From NCBI GenBank assembly GCA_937889395.1, contig CALAOW010000011.1:1-34586 (forward strand): a stretch of DNA of 34,586 nt. The letters are read 5' to 3'. The notes beneath the pieces were generated by a model. That model searched no databases. It was not told where the DNA came from and worked only from the letters and a program-made list of their open reading frames with translations. Shown in pieces: positions 1 through 7,527 of the stretch. The DNA comes from an uncultured Pseudomonadota bacterium (GTDB lineage Bacteria; Desulfobacterota; Binatia; Binatales; Binataceae). Each line of letters opens with the position of its first letter. The stretch's first letter is position 1. The translations under genes and the position numbers were made by a program.

Positions 1-59
1 CGCATTCGATCGCGATCCAGATGCCGCCGCTTGCGGTGATCTGGTTCTCCGTCCCGTAA
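1..59 (+). CDS. C-terminal tail of a probable 1,4-alpha-glucan branching enzyme (partial)
   Basis: Reading from base 3, the frame encodes HSIAIQMPPLAVIWFSVP and then stops at TAA (57-59). The pattern of a beta strand followed by PPLA and an aromatic or hydrophobic end resembles the last strand of the C-terminal all-beta domain of GlgB-type alpha-glucan branching enzymes. Only 18 codons are present and the rest lies outside the window, so the assignment rests on this short motif. Another alpha-amylase-family enzyme is possible. The other two forward frames contain no comparable motif. Confidence 0.45.
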   Translation, partial: HSIAIQMPPLAVIWFSVP

Positions 60-167
60 CCCAGCCGATCCATTCCTACCGGTGACCGCTTCGCCCGCCA
101 CTTGCCGCCCCTCGTTGCGCAGCGCGCGTTCATCTGACAATTTTCTTAAACGCCCCGGTAGCTCACG

Positions 168-356
168 ATGACGTGTCCCATCTGCAAAAAGCCCGCTGAC
201 CTGTCGCCCCGAAATCGCTTTCGGCCGTTCTGCTCTGAGCGATGCCAGATGATCGATCTGGGCACGTGGGCTTCGGGCGATTACAAGGTGGAGGGCTCGA
301 AGGCCGCCGACAACGAGCATCACGACGATCTGAAAAAGCGCAGGCTCCTCAATTGA
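168..356 (+). CDS. yacG: YacG-type zinc-binding DNA gyrase inhibitor
   Basis: This 62-residue protein has the family's four-cysteine zinc site, CPIC near residue 3 and CSERC near residue 23, followed by the typical ERCQMIDLGTWASGDY stretch. In Escherichia coli YacG binds GyrB and blocks DNA binding by gyrase. The length matches the family. The C-terminus is charged and probably disordered, as is usual. Its TGA stop (354-356) overlaps the TTG start of the next gene (353-355), so the two are very likely co-translated. Identification is confident from the motif; cellular activity here is inferred from the family. Confidence 0.88.
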   Translation: MTCPICKKPADLSPRNRFRPFCSERCQMIDLGTWASGDYKVEGSKAADNEHHDDLKKRRLLN

Positions 357-1180
357 CGCGTGACGCGGCGGCGCGGATTCATCCGACTTCGGTGGTAGGC
401 GCCGAGGTCGAGCTGGCCGCCGGCGTCGAGGTCGGTCCGTTGTGCCTGCTCGACGGAAAAATCCGCGTCGGTGCGCGCACCCGTCTAATCGGTCACGTCA
501 CGATTCTCGGCATCACGGAACTCGGCGCCGACAACGTGCTTCATCCGGGCGCGGTAATCGGCGACGAGCCGCAGGACCTGACCTTCACCGGCGTCGCACG
601 CTCGGTGAAAATCGGCGATCGAAACATCTTCCGCGAATTTTCCAGCGTCCATCGCGGCAGCGAGCGCGGCGACGTCACAATCATGGGCGACGACAACTTC
701 ATGATGCAGAATGCGCACGTCGCGCACGATTGCCGAATCGGTAACTCGACCATCATTGCCGGCGGCGCGCTGCTCGCTGGCTGGGTCGAGCTCGGCGACC
801 GCGCGCTCGTCTCGGGCAACTGCGTCGTGCATCAGTACACGCGCATCGGGCGCCTGGCGATGATGCGAGGTCTGTCGCGTACCAGTCGCGACGTGCCGCC
901 GTTCTGCATCATGGACGGCACCCATATCCTGCGCGGGATCAATGTCGTTGGACTCAAGCGCGCGGGAATTTCGTCGAAGTCGATTCATGCGCTCCGGCAC
1001 GCTTTCACAACGCTCTTCGGCGCGCGCCAGAATCTCAAACTCGCAATCGAGCGCCTCGAAAAGTCCGGCGATCTTGCGCCCGAAGTAATCGAGATGGTCG
1101 ATTTCATCCGCGCCTCGAAGCGCGGCGTCGCCTTCGGCCCCAACGACCCGCAAGCCGATTCCGAATCGTCCGAAGATTAG
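353..1180 (+). CDS. lpxA: UDP-N-acetylglucosamine acyltransferase (LpxA)
   Basis: The 275-residue protein catalyses the first step of lipid A synthesis, transfer of a 3-hydroxyacyl chain from acyl carrier protein to UDP-GlcNAc in the cytoplasm. It shows left-handed beta-helix hexapeptide repeats over about residues 5-190 (starting IHPTSVVGAEVEL). The catalytic region NAHVAHDCRIG places a histidine at residue 125, the same number as in E. coli LpxA. The C-terminal helical part contains the family's GVN-type loop (RGINVVGLKRAG). The start is taken as TTG at 353, overlapping the yacG stop, because upstream codons in this frame merely mirror yacG. Other lpx genes are not in the window. Confidence 0.93.
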   Translation: MTRDAAARIHPTSVVGAEVELAAGVEVGPLCLLDGKIRVGARTRLIGHVTILGITELGADNVLHPGAVIGDEPQDLTFTGVARSVKIGDRNIFREFSSVHRGSERGDVTIMGDDNFMMQNAHVAHDCRIGNSTIIAGGALLAGWVELGDRALVSGNCVVHQYTRIGRLAMMRGLSRTSRDVPPFCIMDGTHILRGINVVGLKRAGISSKSIHALRHAFTTLFGARQNLKLAIERLEKSGDLAPEVIEMVDFIRASKRGVAFGPNDPQADSESSED

Positions 1181-1234
1181 CAGCAGCCAGCCCGTGCACC
1201 CTTGCCGGGAAGAAAACGAGCGCCGACCAGGAAA

Positions 1235-1270
1235 TGAAAGCTGCGTGAGGTTTCAGACTTCCCGTCTTAA
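1235..1270. repeat. Double-hairpin repeat, copy 1 (upstream of qNOR)
   Basis: Two overlapping inverted repeats: TGAAAGC (1235-1241) with GGTTTCA (1249-1255), one mismatch, and TTCAGAC (1252-1258) with GTCTTAA (1264-1270), one mismatch, around the loop TTCCC. The two stems share TTCA, so they cannot form together. A second, better-paired copy lies at 3783-3818. It lies between lpxA and the nitric oxide reductase gene. Confidence 0.7.
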
Positions 1271-1370
1271 TAAAAGCAGGAAACGCCATGAACGCAGGCC
1301 AGCCGCAGCCGATCGAAATCACCAATGAATCCGCGCGAATCAAGTCTTGAGAAGGGACAGGGGATCACCA

Positions 1371-3671
1371 ATGGATGAGATCGAGATTCTTTCGCCGTGG
1401 TGGCGGCGTTCAGCGATTGTTATGATCGTTGCGTGCTTTTGCGTACTCGGATGGCTCACGAAGCTGACCTATTCCGGCGCGCCGCCGATTCCCGAACGCG
1501 TCGTTGGCCCGGACGGGGCTGTACTGTTCACCGACCGCGATATCACGGCCGGCCAACAGGTCTTTCTCCGCTACGGCCTGATGGAGAACGGCACGATCTG
1601 GGGACACGGCGCGTATATCGGACCCGATTTCTCCGCTGAGTATCTGCACACGCTCGCGCTCGACGCTGAAGAGACCGTCGCACAGCGCCACGGCTTCGTC
1701 ATGGCGGCGGCGCTGCGGCCCGGCCAGCGATTGATCGTCAACGCGGAAGTCGCGCAACTACTCAAACAGAATCGCTACGACCCGATCTCGAAGACTCTCA
1801 CCTTCACGGAGGCCGAGGCCGCGTCCTTCCAGCGGCAGATCGGCCTATGGACGAAATACTTCAAGGATCCTGAAAACAATGGCGGCCTTCCGCGCAATTA
1901 CATCGGAGACCCTGCGCAACTTCGCGAACTGACGTCATTCTTCGCATGGACGGCGTGGGCTTCGGTCACGGATCGGCCCGGGCGCAATTACTCGTACACG
2001 AACAATTTTCCCTATGATCCCGCGGTCGGCAACGTACCGACGAGCGGCGCTGTGCTATGGAGCGCACTGAGCTTGATCACGCTGCTCGGGGCGACGGCCG
2101 CGGTGCTGTTCGCGTTCGGGCGGTTCGACTTCCTTGGATGGCGCCGGCGGCGCGGGCATGTGCATCCGAAGATGCTCCCCGGCGTGGCGACGCCCAGCCA
2201 GCGGGCGACGATCAAGTACTTCACCGTCGTCGCGCTGCTCTTCCTGGCGCAGGCGCTTGTCGGTGGCGGCACAGCGCATTACCGCGCCAGCGCCGGCAGC
2301 TTTTACGGATTCGATCTCTCCGCGATTCTGCCGAGCCAGATCCTGCGCACGTGGCATCTGCAGCTCGCGATTTTCTGGATCGCCGCATCGTACGTCGCGG
2401 GTGGACTGTTCCTGGCGCCAGCGATTGGAGAAAATGAGCCGCGCGCGCAGACCCTGTGGGTAAACGTGCTGTTTGTCGCGCTCGTGCTGATCGTCGTTGG
2501 GAGCCTGCTTGGCGAATTCGCCGGAGTTCATCAGTGGATGGGGCGGCTGTGGAGCTGGTTCGGTGACCAGGGATGGGAATACCTGGACCTCGGGCGCGCG
2601 TGGCAGATGATGCTCGCGGCCGGTCTGGTGCTGTGGGTCGTGCTCCTGTACCGCGCGATCGCACCGCGGCTGCGCGGCCACGAATCGAGCGAACTCTCTG
2701 CGCTGTTCATGGCCGCGGCGATCGCGATCCCGGTCTTTTACGTGCCCGCGTTCTTTTACAACACCGCGTCGAACTTCACCGTCGTCGACCTGTGGCGATT
2801 CTGGGTCATCCATCTCTGGGTAGAGAACTTTCTCGAGCTGTTCGTGACCTGCGCGGTCGCGATCATCTTCTACCAGCTGGGGATCGTCTCCAGCATAACC
2901 GCGTCACGCGTCGTCTATCTTGACGCGCTGCTCTACCTCGGCAGCGGGATTATCGGCACGGGACATCATTGGTACTTCACCGGCCAGGCGCAGCTCACGA
3001 TGTCGCTCAGCGCCGTCTTCTCAGCGATGGAGGTCGTGCCGCTCACGCTGCTTACGCTCGACGCGTGGGATTTCGTCGCGCTGACGCGGGGGCAATGCGA
3101 TATCTGCGGCGAGGATATTTCCGTGCCGCATCGATGGACGTTTTACTTCCTGATGGCGGTGGGAGTCTGGAATTTCGTCGGCGCTGGTGTGTTCGGTTTC
3201 CTCATCAATATGCCGATCGTGAGCTACTTCGAGGTCGGGACGATGCTCACGCCCAATCATGCGCACGCGGCATTCATGGGCGTATTCGGGATGCTTGCGA
3301 TTGCTCTTATGGTCTTCGCATTCCGGCAGGTGACGCCCGATGAGCGATGGCGTGATACGGAAAAATACATCCGCGTCTCGTTCTGGGGGCTGAACGTCGG
3401 GCTGGCGATGATGGTCGTGAGCAATCTTTTCCCCGGCGGCGTTCTCCAGCTCTATGACGTGCTGCAAAACGGATACTGGCACGCGCGTAGTCCCGCGTTC
3501 GGACACAGCCCGCTGATGCACGCGCTTGAATGGGCGCGGCTTCCCGGCGATCTAATCTTCATCTTTGTCGGTGTCGTCCCGCTCGTGATCGCCGCACTCA
3601 AGACTTTTTTCGGTCTTTACAGAACGCCGGAGATAACACGGGAACAGGACATCGCGGGCGAAGCGGCATGA
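1371..3671 (+). CDS. norZ: Quinol-dependent nitric oxide reductase (qNOR, NorZ-type)
   Basis: This 766-residue membrane enzyme of the haem-copper oxidase superfamily reduces NO to N2O using quinol. A single-chain fusion of NorC-like and NorB-like parts explains the length. An N-terminal TM (about residues 10-30) precedes a periplasmic domain to about residue 220, followed by about 13 TM helices. Active-site motifs are visible: HLQLAIFWIAAS, HLWVENFLELF (FeB histidine and two glutamates), GTGHHWYFTG (paired FeB histidines) and NHAHAAFMG (haem ligands). The ATG at 1371 is chosen because AGAAGGGACAGGGG lies just upstream; a TTG at 1347 would add eight residues. A CxxC motif (CDICGEDISVPH) sits in a loop before the last helices. 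The gene stands alone, without norC or norD. It may detoxify NO or serve denitrification. Confidence 0.93.
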   Translation: MDEIEILSPWWRRSAIVMIVACFCVLGWLTKLTYSGAPPIPERVVGPDGAVLFTDRDITAGQQVFLRYGLMENGTIWGHGAYIGPDFSAEYLHTLALDAEETVAQRHGFVMAAALRPGQRLIVNAEVAQLLKQNRYDPISKTLTFTEAEAASFQRQIGLWTKYFKDPENNGGLPRNYIGDPAQLRELTSFFAWTAWASVTDRPGRNYSYTNNFPYDPAVGNVPTSGAVLWSALSLITLLGATAAVLFAFGRFDFLGWRRRRGHVHPKMLPGVATPSQRATIKYFTVVALLFLAQALVGGGTAHYRASAGSFYGFDLSAILPSQILRTWHLQLAIFWIAASYVAGGLFLAPAIGENEPRAQTLWVNVLFVALVLIVVGSLLGEFAGVHQWMGRLWSWFGDQGWEYLDLGRAWQMMLAAGLVLWVVLLYRAIAPRLRGHESSELSALFMAAAIAIPVFYVPAFFYNTASNFTVVDLWRFWVIHLWVENFLELFVTCAVAIIFYQLGIVSSITASRVVYLDALLYLGSGIIGTGHHWYFTGQAQLTMSLSAVFSAMEVVPLTLLTLDAWDFVALTRGQCDICGEDISVPHRWTFYFLMAVGVWNFVGAGVFGFLINMPIVSYFEVGTMLTPNHAHAAFMGVFGMLAIALMVFAFRQVTPDERWRDTEKYIRVSFWGLNVGLAMMVVSNLFPGGVLQLYDVLQNGYWHARSPAFGHSPLMHALEWARLPGDLIFIFVGVVPLVIAALKTFFGLYRTPEITREQDIAGEAA

Positions 3672-3782
3672 ACGCCAATTAGTGGACTATAACAGCCGTA
3701 TCGGAAGTGGCCTGCTTCACAGATTCCTACCGGGCGTTGCGCTGCGCGTGTGGGGTGTGGAAGGCAGATGGGAATCCAGAAC

Positions 3783-3818
3783 TGAAACCTTACGCAGGTT
3801 TCAGACCTCCCGTCTGAA
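3783..3818. repeat. Double-hairpin repeat, copy 2 (downstream of qNOR)
   Basis: TGAAACC (3783-3789) pairs perfectly with GGTTTCA (3797-3803), and TTCAGAC (3800-3806) pairs perfectly with GTCTGAA (3812-3818) around CTCCC. As in the copy at 1235-1270, the two stems share TTCA and exclude each other. Orientation is the same as copy 1, so the two are direct repeats bracketing the qNOR gene. No T-run follows, so a simple intrinsic terminator is unlikely. Confidence 0.75.
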
Positions 3819-3840
3819 TCACACAAGAAGCAACGAAAAC

Positions 3841-3867
3841 GAAACCCAGTGTGGGTGTTTCGCATCC
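3841..3867. repeat. GAAACCC palindromic repeat, copy 1
   Basis: An imperfect palindrome (GAAACCCA then TGGGTGTTTC) is followed by GCATCC. The same motif with a cleaner stem and the same GCATCC flank recurs at 26244-26272, directly after the CoA-transferase gene. It lies in the 282-nt gap between qNOR and ccmE, about 20 nt after the double-hairpin repeat. Confidence 0.6.
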
Positions 3868-3953
3868 GGTTCTGCTCTTCTCTCCCTGCTTCGTGGCGAT
3901 TGCCTGCGCATCCGACCCCTGCGACAATCATGACGAGGCCGGGCAACCAAAAA

Positions 3954-4403
3954 ATGAACATACGTCCACGATTTTTCATCGGCGCGGGACTGATCATCCT
4001 GGCGATCGGCTACCTTATCGGCAATGCGATGCGCACCACCTCGGAATACTACCTGACCGTCACTGAAGTGGCCGCGCGCCAAAGCGAGCTTGGCGCACAG
4101 GCGCTGCGGGTTGCAGGCCGCGTCAAGCCCGGCACGGTCAACTGGGACCCGAACACGCTGACCCTGAAATTTGAAATCGTGCCGATTCCCGACCTCGATG
4201 CTGCCGGCGCGCCCATCAAACCTGTCGTAGCGACCGAGCCCGTCTCGTTCCGCGTCGTAGCCGCCGGCGAGCCCAAGCCCGACATGTTCGCGCCCGGCCG
4301 CGACGTTATCGTCGAGGGCAAGCTCGGCGCGGGCGGCGTTATCACCGCGACGCAGGTGCTGACCAGTTGCGCTTCCAAATACAAGCCCAAACAATCACAA
4401 TAA
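3954..4403 (+). CDS. ccmE: Cytochrome c maturation haem chaperone CcmE, Cys-type variant
   Basis: The 149-residue protein has one N-terminal TM helix (RFFIGAGLIILAIGYLIG) and a periplasmic OB-fold. In the standard system a histidine in HxxxY binds haem covalently before handover to CcmF. Here the motif is CASKY, with cysteine at residue 139 and tyrosine at 143. The CxxxY form is known from the variant 'System I*' of archaea and some sulfate reducers. The start at 3954 gives a normal short N-terminus; ATG at 3930 is an alternative adding eight residues. It is the first gene of the ccm cluster, 15 nt before ccmF. Confidence 0.92.
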   Translation: MNIRPRFFIGAGLIILAIGYLIGNAMRTTSEYYLTVTEVAARQSELGAQALRVAGRVKPGTVNWDPNTLTLKFEIVPIPDLDAAGAPIKPVVATEPVSFRVVAAGEPKPDMFAPGRDVIVEGKLGAGGVITATQVLTSCASKYKPKQSQ

Positions 4404-4418
4404 CGGCGGATTTTACTG

Positions 4419-6443
4419 ATGCCGCAACTTGGTAACCTCGCGCTCGCGATCGCGCTGATTCTCGCCGTCTATTCCATCGTCGCGAATATCTACGGCATGC
4501 GCCGCAATGCGCCCGACTTCGTCGTCAGCGCGCGTCACGCGATTTGGTCGATGTGCGCGATGGTCACGATTGCGGTCGTCGTGCTGTGGGTGGCGCTGCT
4601 GCGCAGCGACTTCTCGCTCGAGTACGCCGCCTCATATTCCAGCAGCACGCTCCCGACCGCTTACAAAATCACCGCACTGTGGGCCGGGCAGCAGGGCTCG
4701 CTGCTGCTCTGGACCTGGTTGCTGGCGATCTTCACGTCGGTAGCCGCGTTCCAGAATCGCCGCCGCAATCCCGACACCGCGCCCTACGCGCTGGCCGTGC
4801 TTGCCGGCGTCGCGATTTTCTTTCTGTGGATGCTCAATTTCGTCACCCGTCCGTTCGATCTGCTCCCGGCGATTCCCGCCGAAGGCTCCGACCTCAATCC
4901 ATTGTTGCAGAACTATTGGATGGCGATACATCCGCCGTCTCTCTACATCGGCTACGTCAGCGCATCGGTTCCGTTTGCATTCGGCGCCGCCGCGCTCATC
5001 ACCGGCAAACTCGACGACGGATGGATTCGCTCGACGCGCCGCTGGGCGATTTTTTCCTGGTTCTTTCTGACTCTTGGCAACCTGTTCGGCGCCCGCTGGG
5101 CCTACGAGGTTCTCGGCTGGGGCGGTTACTGGGCCTGGGACCCGGTCGAGAACGCGGCCTTCATGCCGTGGCTCGTGATGACCGCGTACCTGCATTCGGT
5201 GATGATCCAGGAACGCAAGGACATGCTGAAGGTCTGGAACCTGTCGCTGATTGGGCTCGCATTCGGACTCACGCTGTTCGGCACTTTCATCACGCGCAGC
5301 GGCGTCATCTCGTCGGTGCATTCGTTCACCCAATCCGGCCTCGGTCCATACTTCCTCAGCTTCCTGATAGCGGTGACGGTCGCCTACACCGCACTTTTAA
5401 TCTTCCGCTCGAAGCAATTGCGCAGTCCCGCCGAATTTGAGTCCTATTTGTCGCGCGAGGCCGCATTTTTGTTCAACAACCTCATCCTGGTCGGGATCAC
5501 GTTCGCCGTTTTCTGGGGCACCATCTTCCCCGTGCTGTCGGAGGCGGTGCGTGGCGTGAAGATTACCGTCGGACCGCCGTTCTTCAATCGCGTCAACGCA
5601 CCGCTGGCGCTCGGGCTGGTGTTCCTGACGGGCATCGGGCCGCTGATCGCGTGGCGGCGCACGACCGCTGACAATCTGGTGCGCAGTTTCGCCGCGCCCG
5701 TCGCGATTGGCGTCGCGACCGGGATCATCGGCGCCGCTTGCGGGTTGCGCCAATGGTACGTGCTGACCGCCTTCTCATTGGCCGCGTTCGTGATGGGCAC
5801 CGTACTCGTCGAGTTTCGCCGCGGGATGAACGCGCGCCGCCACCTGCTGGCCGAGCCGCGCGCCAAAGCGCTGGTCAATCTCGTTGCCAAGAACAACCGC
5901 CGCTACGGCGGCTACGTGATCCACGTCGGCGTGATCGTCGCGTTCATCGGAATCGTCGGCTCGTCGTTCTTCCGCACCGAAGTGAAAAAGAGCGTGCACG
6001 CGGGCGACAGCTTTACGATTGGTTCGTACACGCTGCGCTTCCTGGGTTTCTCGGAGGTGGACACGCCTCATCTCGCGAGCGCAACCGCACGCGTCGAGGT
6101 GCTGGGCCCTGACGGCCGCGAAATCACCGTGATGACGCCAGCCAAGCTTTTCTACATACGGGCGCAGCAGCCCGCGACCTTGGTCGCAATCCGCTCGACT
6201 CCCCTAAACGACCTCTATGTTGTACTGGCCGGAATCGACGACAGCGGTCAGACCGCGACCTTCGAAGTGTTTTTGACGCCCCTGGTCTTCTGGCTGTGGG
6301 CTGGCGGCCTGCTGATGGTGCTCGGCACCGTGATTGTGATGTGGCCCAACGTGCGCGAGCGTGCCGCAATCGCGACCGTGCTGAGCCGCTCGTCCAGCGC
6401 CGACCGCGAACTCGCCGACTTGGCCGCCCCCGGGGGTGATTGA
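4419..6443 (+). CDS. ccmF: Cytochrome c haem lyase subunit CcmF
   Basis: This 674-residue polytopic protein belongs to the haem-handling family. The tryptophan-rich WWD motif GGYWAWDPVENAAFMPWL lies at about residues 231-250. With CcmH and CcmI it attaches haem from CcmE to apocytochrome CXXCH motifs at the outer face of the inner membrane. The length matches the family (about 640-670). A large periplasmic C-terminal loop precedes the last TM segment (VFWLWAGGLLMVLGTVIVMW). Its TGA overlaps the start of ccmH by 8 nt, so translation is likely coupled. Confidence 0.95.
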   Translation: MPQLGNLALAIALILAVYSIVANIYGMRRNAPDFVVSARHAIWSMCAMVTIAVVVLWVALLRSDFSLEYAASYSSSTLPTAYKITALWAGQQGSLLLWTWLLAIFTSVAAFQNRRRNPDTAPYALAVLAGVAIFFLWMLNFVTRPFDLLPAIPAEGSDLNPLLQNYWMAIHPPSLYIGYVSASVPFAFGAAALITGKLDDGWIRSTRRWAIFSWFFLTLGNLFGARWAYEVLGWGGYWAWDPVENAAFMPWLVMTAYLHSVMIQERKDMLKVWNLSLIGLAFGLTLFGTFITRSGVISSVHSFTQSGLGPYFLSFLIAVTVAYTALLIFRSKQLRSPAEFESYLSREAAFLFNNLILVGITFAVFWGTIFPVLSEAVRGVKITVGPPFFNRVNAPLALGLVFLTGIGPLIAWRRTTADNLVRSFAAPVAIGVATGIIGAACGLRQWYVLTAFSLAAFVMGTVLVEFRRGMNARRHLLAEPRAKALVNLVAKNNRRYGGYVIHVGVIVAFIGIVGSSFFRTEVKKSVHAGDSFTIGSYTLRFLGFSEVDTPHLASATARVEVLGPDGREITVMTPAKLFYIRAQQPATLVAIRSTPLNDLYVVLAGIDDSGQTATFEVFLTPLVFWLWAGGLLMVLGTVIVMWPNVRERAAIATVLSRSSSADRELADLAAPGGD

Positions 6444-6972
6444 ATCTGTGCGTTCGCAATTCGCATTCGCATCGTCGCCGCGGCTCGCGTTCATCGTCGT
6501 CGCGCTCTTCGTTTTTCTTTCTCCTGAACTAAAAAACGTTTCACGTGAAACATTTGCCGCGGAACGCCCAACCAACGCGCAGGTTTCCGAAGGATTGACC
6601 TGTCAATGCGGATGCGGCCTCACCGTCGCCAACTGCAATATGCCGACCTGCGGCTTTTCAGTGCCGATGCGCGCCGAGATAGACGGCATGATCCGCAAAG
6701 GGATGAACCGTGCGCAGATAATCGCCTTCTATCGCCACAAGTACGGCGAGAAAGTCCTGTCCGCACCGACCGCTGAGGGCTTCAATCTGCTCGCCTGGAC
6801 GATGCCCTTTATCGCGCTCGTACTCGGCGGCGGCTTGATGGTGCTCCTGGTCGGGCGATGGCGCTCCAATCCGCCGTCTGCGCCGTCGGGCTCGAAACCG
6901 GCCGGGGAGCCGTCGTCATTCGATCCCGAACTCAGGCGCAGACTCGAAAACGAACTCAAGGAGCGCAGATAA
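6436..6972 (+). CDS. ccmH: CcmH-type apocytochrome reductase, multi-cysteine variant
   Basis: This 178-residue protein has an N-terminal signal or anchor (about 11-30), a periplasmic three-helix domain and a C-terminal TM (TMPFIALVLGGGLMVLLVG). The ordinary LRCxxC motif is replaced by LTCQCGCG followed by NCNMPTC, giving cysteines at about 56, 58, 60, 67 and 72. The following helix (MRAEIDGMIRKGMNRAQIIAFYRHKYGEKVL) is typical of CcmH. Family members keep apocytochrome cysteines reduced for haem ligation. The GTG start at 6436 lies within ccmF, behind a GGGGG stretch; a GTG at 6448 is possible. Bases 6537-6552 also form a parS-like palindrome, read here as NVSRETF. Confidence 0.88.
   Translation: MIESVRSQFAFASSPRLAFIVVALFVFLSPELKNVSRETFAAERPTNAQVSEGLTCQCGCGLTVANCNMPTCGFSVPMRAEIDGMIRKGMNRAQIIAFYRHKYGEKVLSAPTAEGFNLLAWTMPFIALVLGGGLMVLLVGRWRSNPPSAPSGSKPAGEPSSFDPELRRRLENELKERR
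6537..6552. other. parS: Chromosomal parS site (ParB-binding palindrome) inside ccmH
   Basis: The 16 bases CGTTTCACGTGAAACA match the bacterial parS consensus TGTTTCACGTGAAACA at 15 of 16 positions. The 14-bp core GTTTCACGTGAAAC is a perfect palindrome. Such a core is expected by chance less than once per 100 Mb. Chromosomal parS sites are bound by ParB and usually cluster near the replication origin. It lies in the poorly conserved linker after the signal segment of CcmH, where coding cost is low. No parA or parB is in the window. Confidence 0.85.
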
Positions 6973-6975
6973 GCG

Positions 6976-7527
6976 GTGTTCATTCTTGCCGCCGCGCTGA
7001 TTGTCGCTGGAGTCGCGCTGTTCGTGGCGGCTCCACTGGGCATCGGGCTAATCGGAGCGCGCGCCAAGTCGGCGGGCGAGATTCAAGTTGAGCGCGACGA
7101 GCATGATCGCGGGCTGGCGGTGCAGGGTCTTCACGAACTCGAGTTCGATCGCGAGATGGGCAAGCTGTCTGACGTGGACTACGAATCGATGCACAAGGCG
7201 CTTGAGGATCGGGCGCTGACCGCGATGGCCGCGGTCGAGAATTTCCACCTCCAGACCGACAAGGCCGCAAACCCGAAGAAACCTTCCTCTGCACCTTTGA
7301 CGCAGGCGCCGCGCCGACCCGCAGCGCCAGTGCGCCGCACCGACGCCGTGCCGACGCCCGTCGTGCACGCGGAACCGCCACAGCCGCCGCAATCCTCGCC
7401 GTCGCCGTCGCGCAAGATTCGTTTCTGTTCGCAATGCGGAACGCGCGCCGCGGCCGACTCGAAGTTCTGCGCGCAATGCGGCCTCGCGATCAAGCCGATC
7501 GGCGGCGCGACCGCCTGGACTGAGTGA
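6976..7527 (+). CDS. CcmI-like membrane protein with C-terminal zinc ribbon
   Basis: The 183-residue product starts with one TM segment (MFILAAALIVAGVALFVAAP). A cytoplasmic coiled region with RGLAVQGLHELEFDREMGKL resembles the first domain of CcmI (CycH). A proline-rich linker (about 100-145) leads to a double zinc-ribbon, FCSQCG and FCAQCG, near residues 152-173. Standard CcmI instead ends in periplasmic TPR repeats that bind apocytochrome. The gene sits 3 nt after ccmH and overlaps ccmA, so a role in c-type cytochrome maturation is likely, but what the ribbon binds is unknown. Confidence 0.75.
   Translation: MFILAAALIVAGVALFVAAPLGIGLIGARAKSAGEIQVERDEHDRGLAVQGLHELEFDREMGKLSDVDYESMHKALEDRALTAMAAVENFHLQTDKAANPKKPSSAPLTQAPRRPAAPVRRTDAVPTPVVHAEPPQPPQSSPSPSRKIRFCSQCGTRAAADSKFCAQCGLAIKPIGGATAWTE

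Noticed and set aside
1340-1350. TCAAGTCTTGA palindrome upstream of qNOR as an NO-responsive or FNR-type operator
   Set aside because: It is short, does not match TTGAT-N4-ATCAA, and lies very close to the ribosome site; chance is likely.
2055-2813. A 252-codon minus-strand frame within qNOR
   Set aside because: It shows shadow-frame composition and lies opposite conserved TM helices of qNOR.
3682-3933. An 83-codon open frame between qNOR and ccmE
   Set aside because: It runs through two repeat elements, lacks a ribosome site and resembles no protein.
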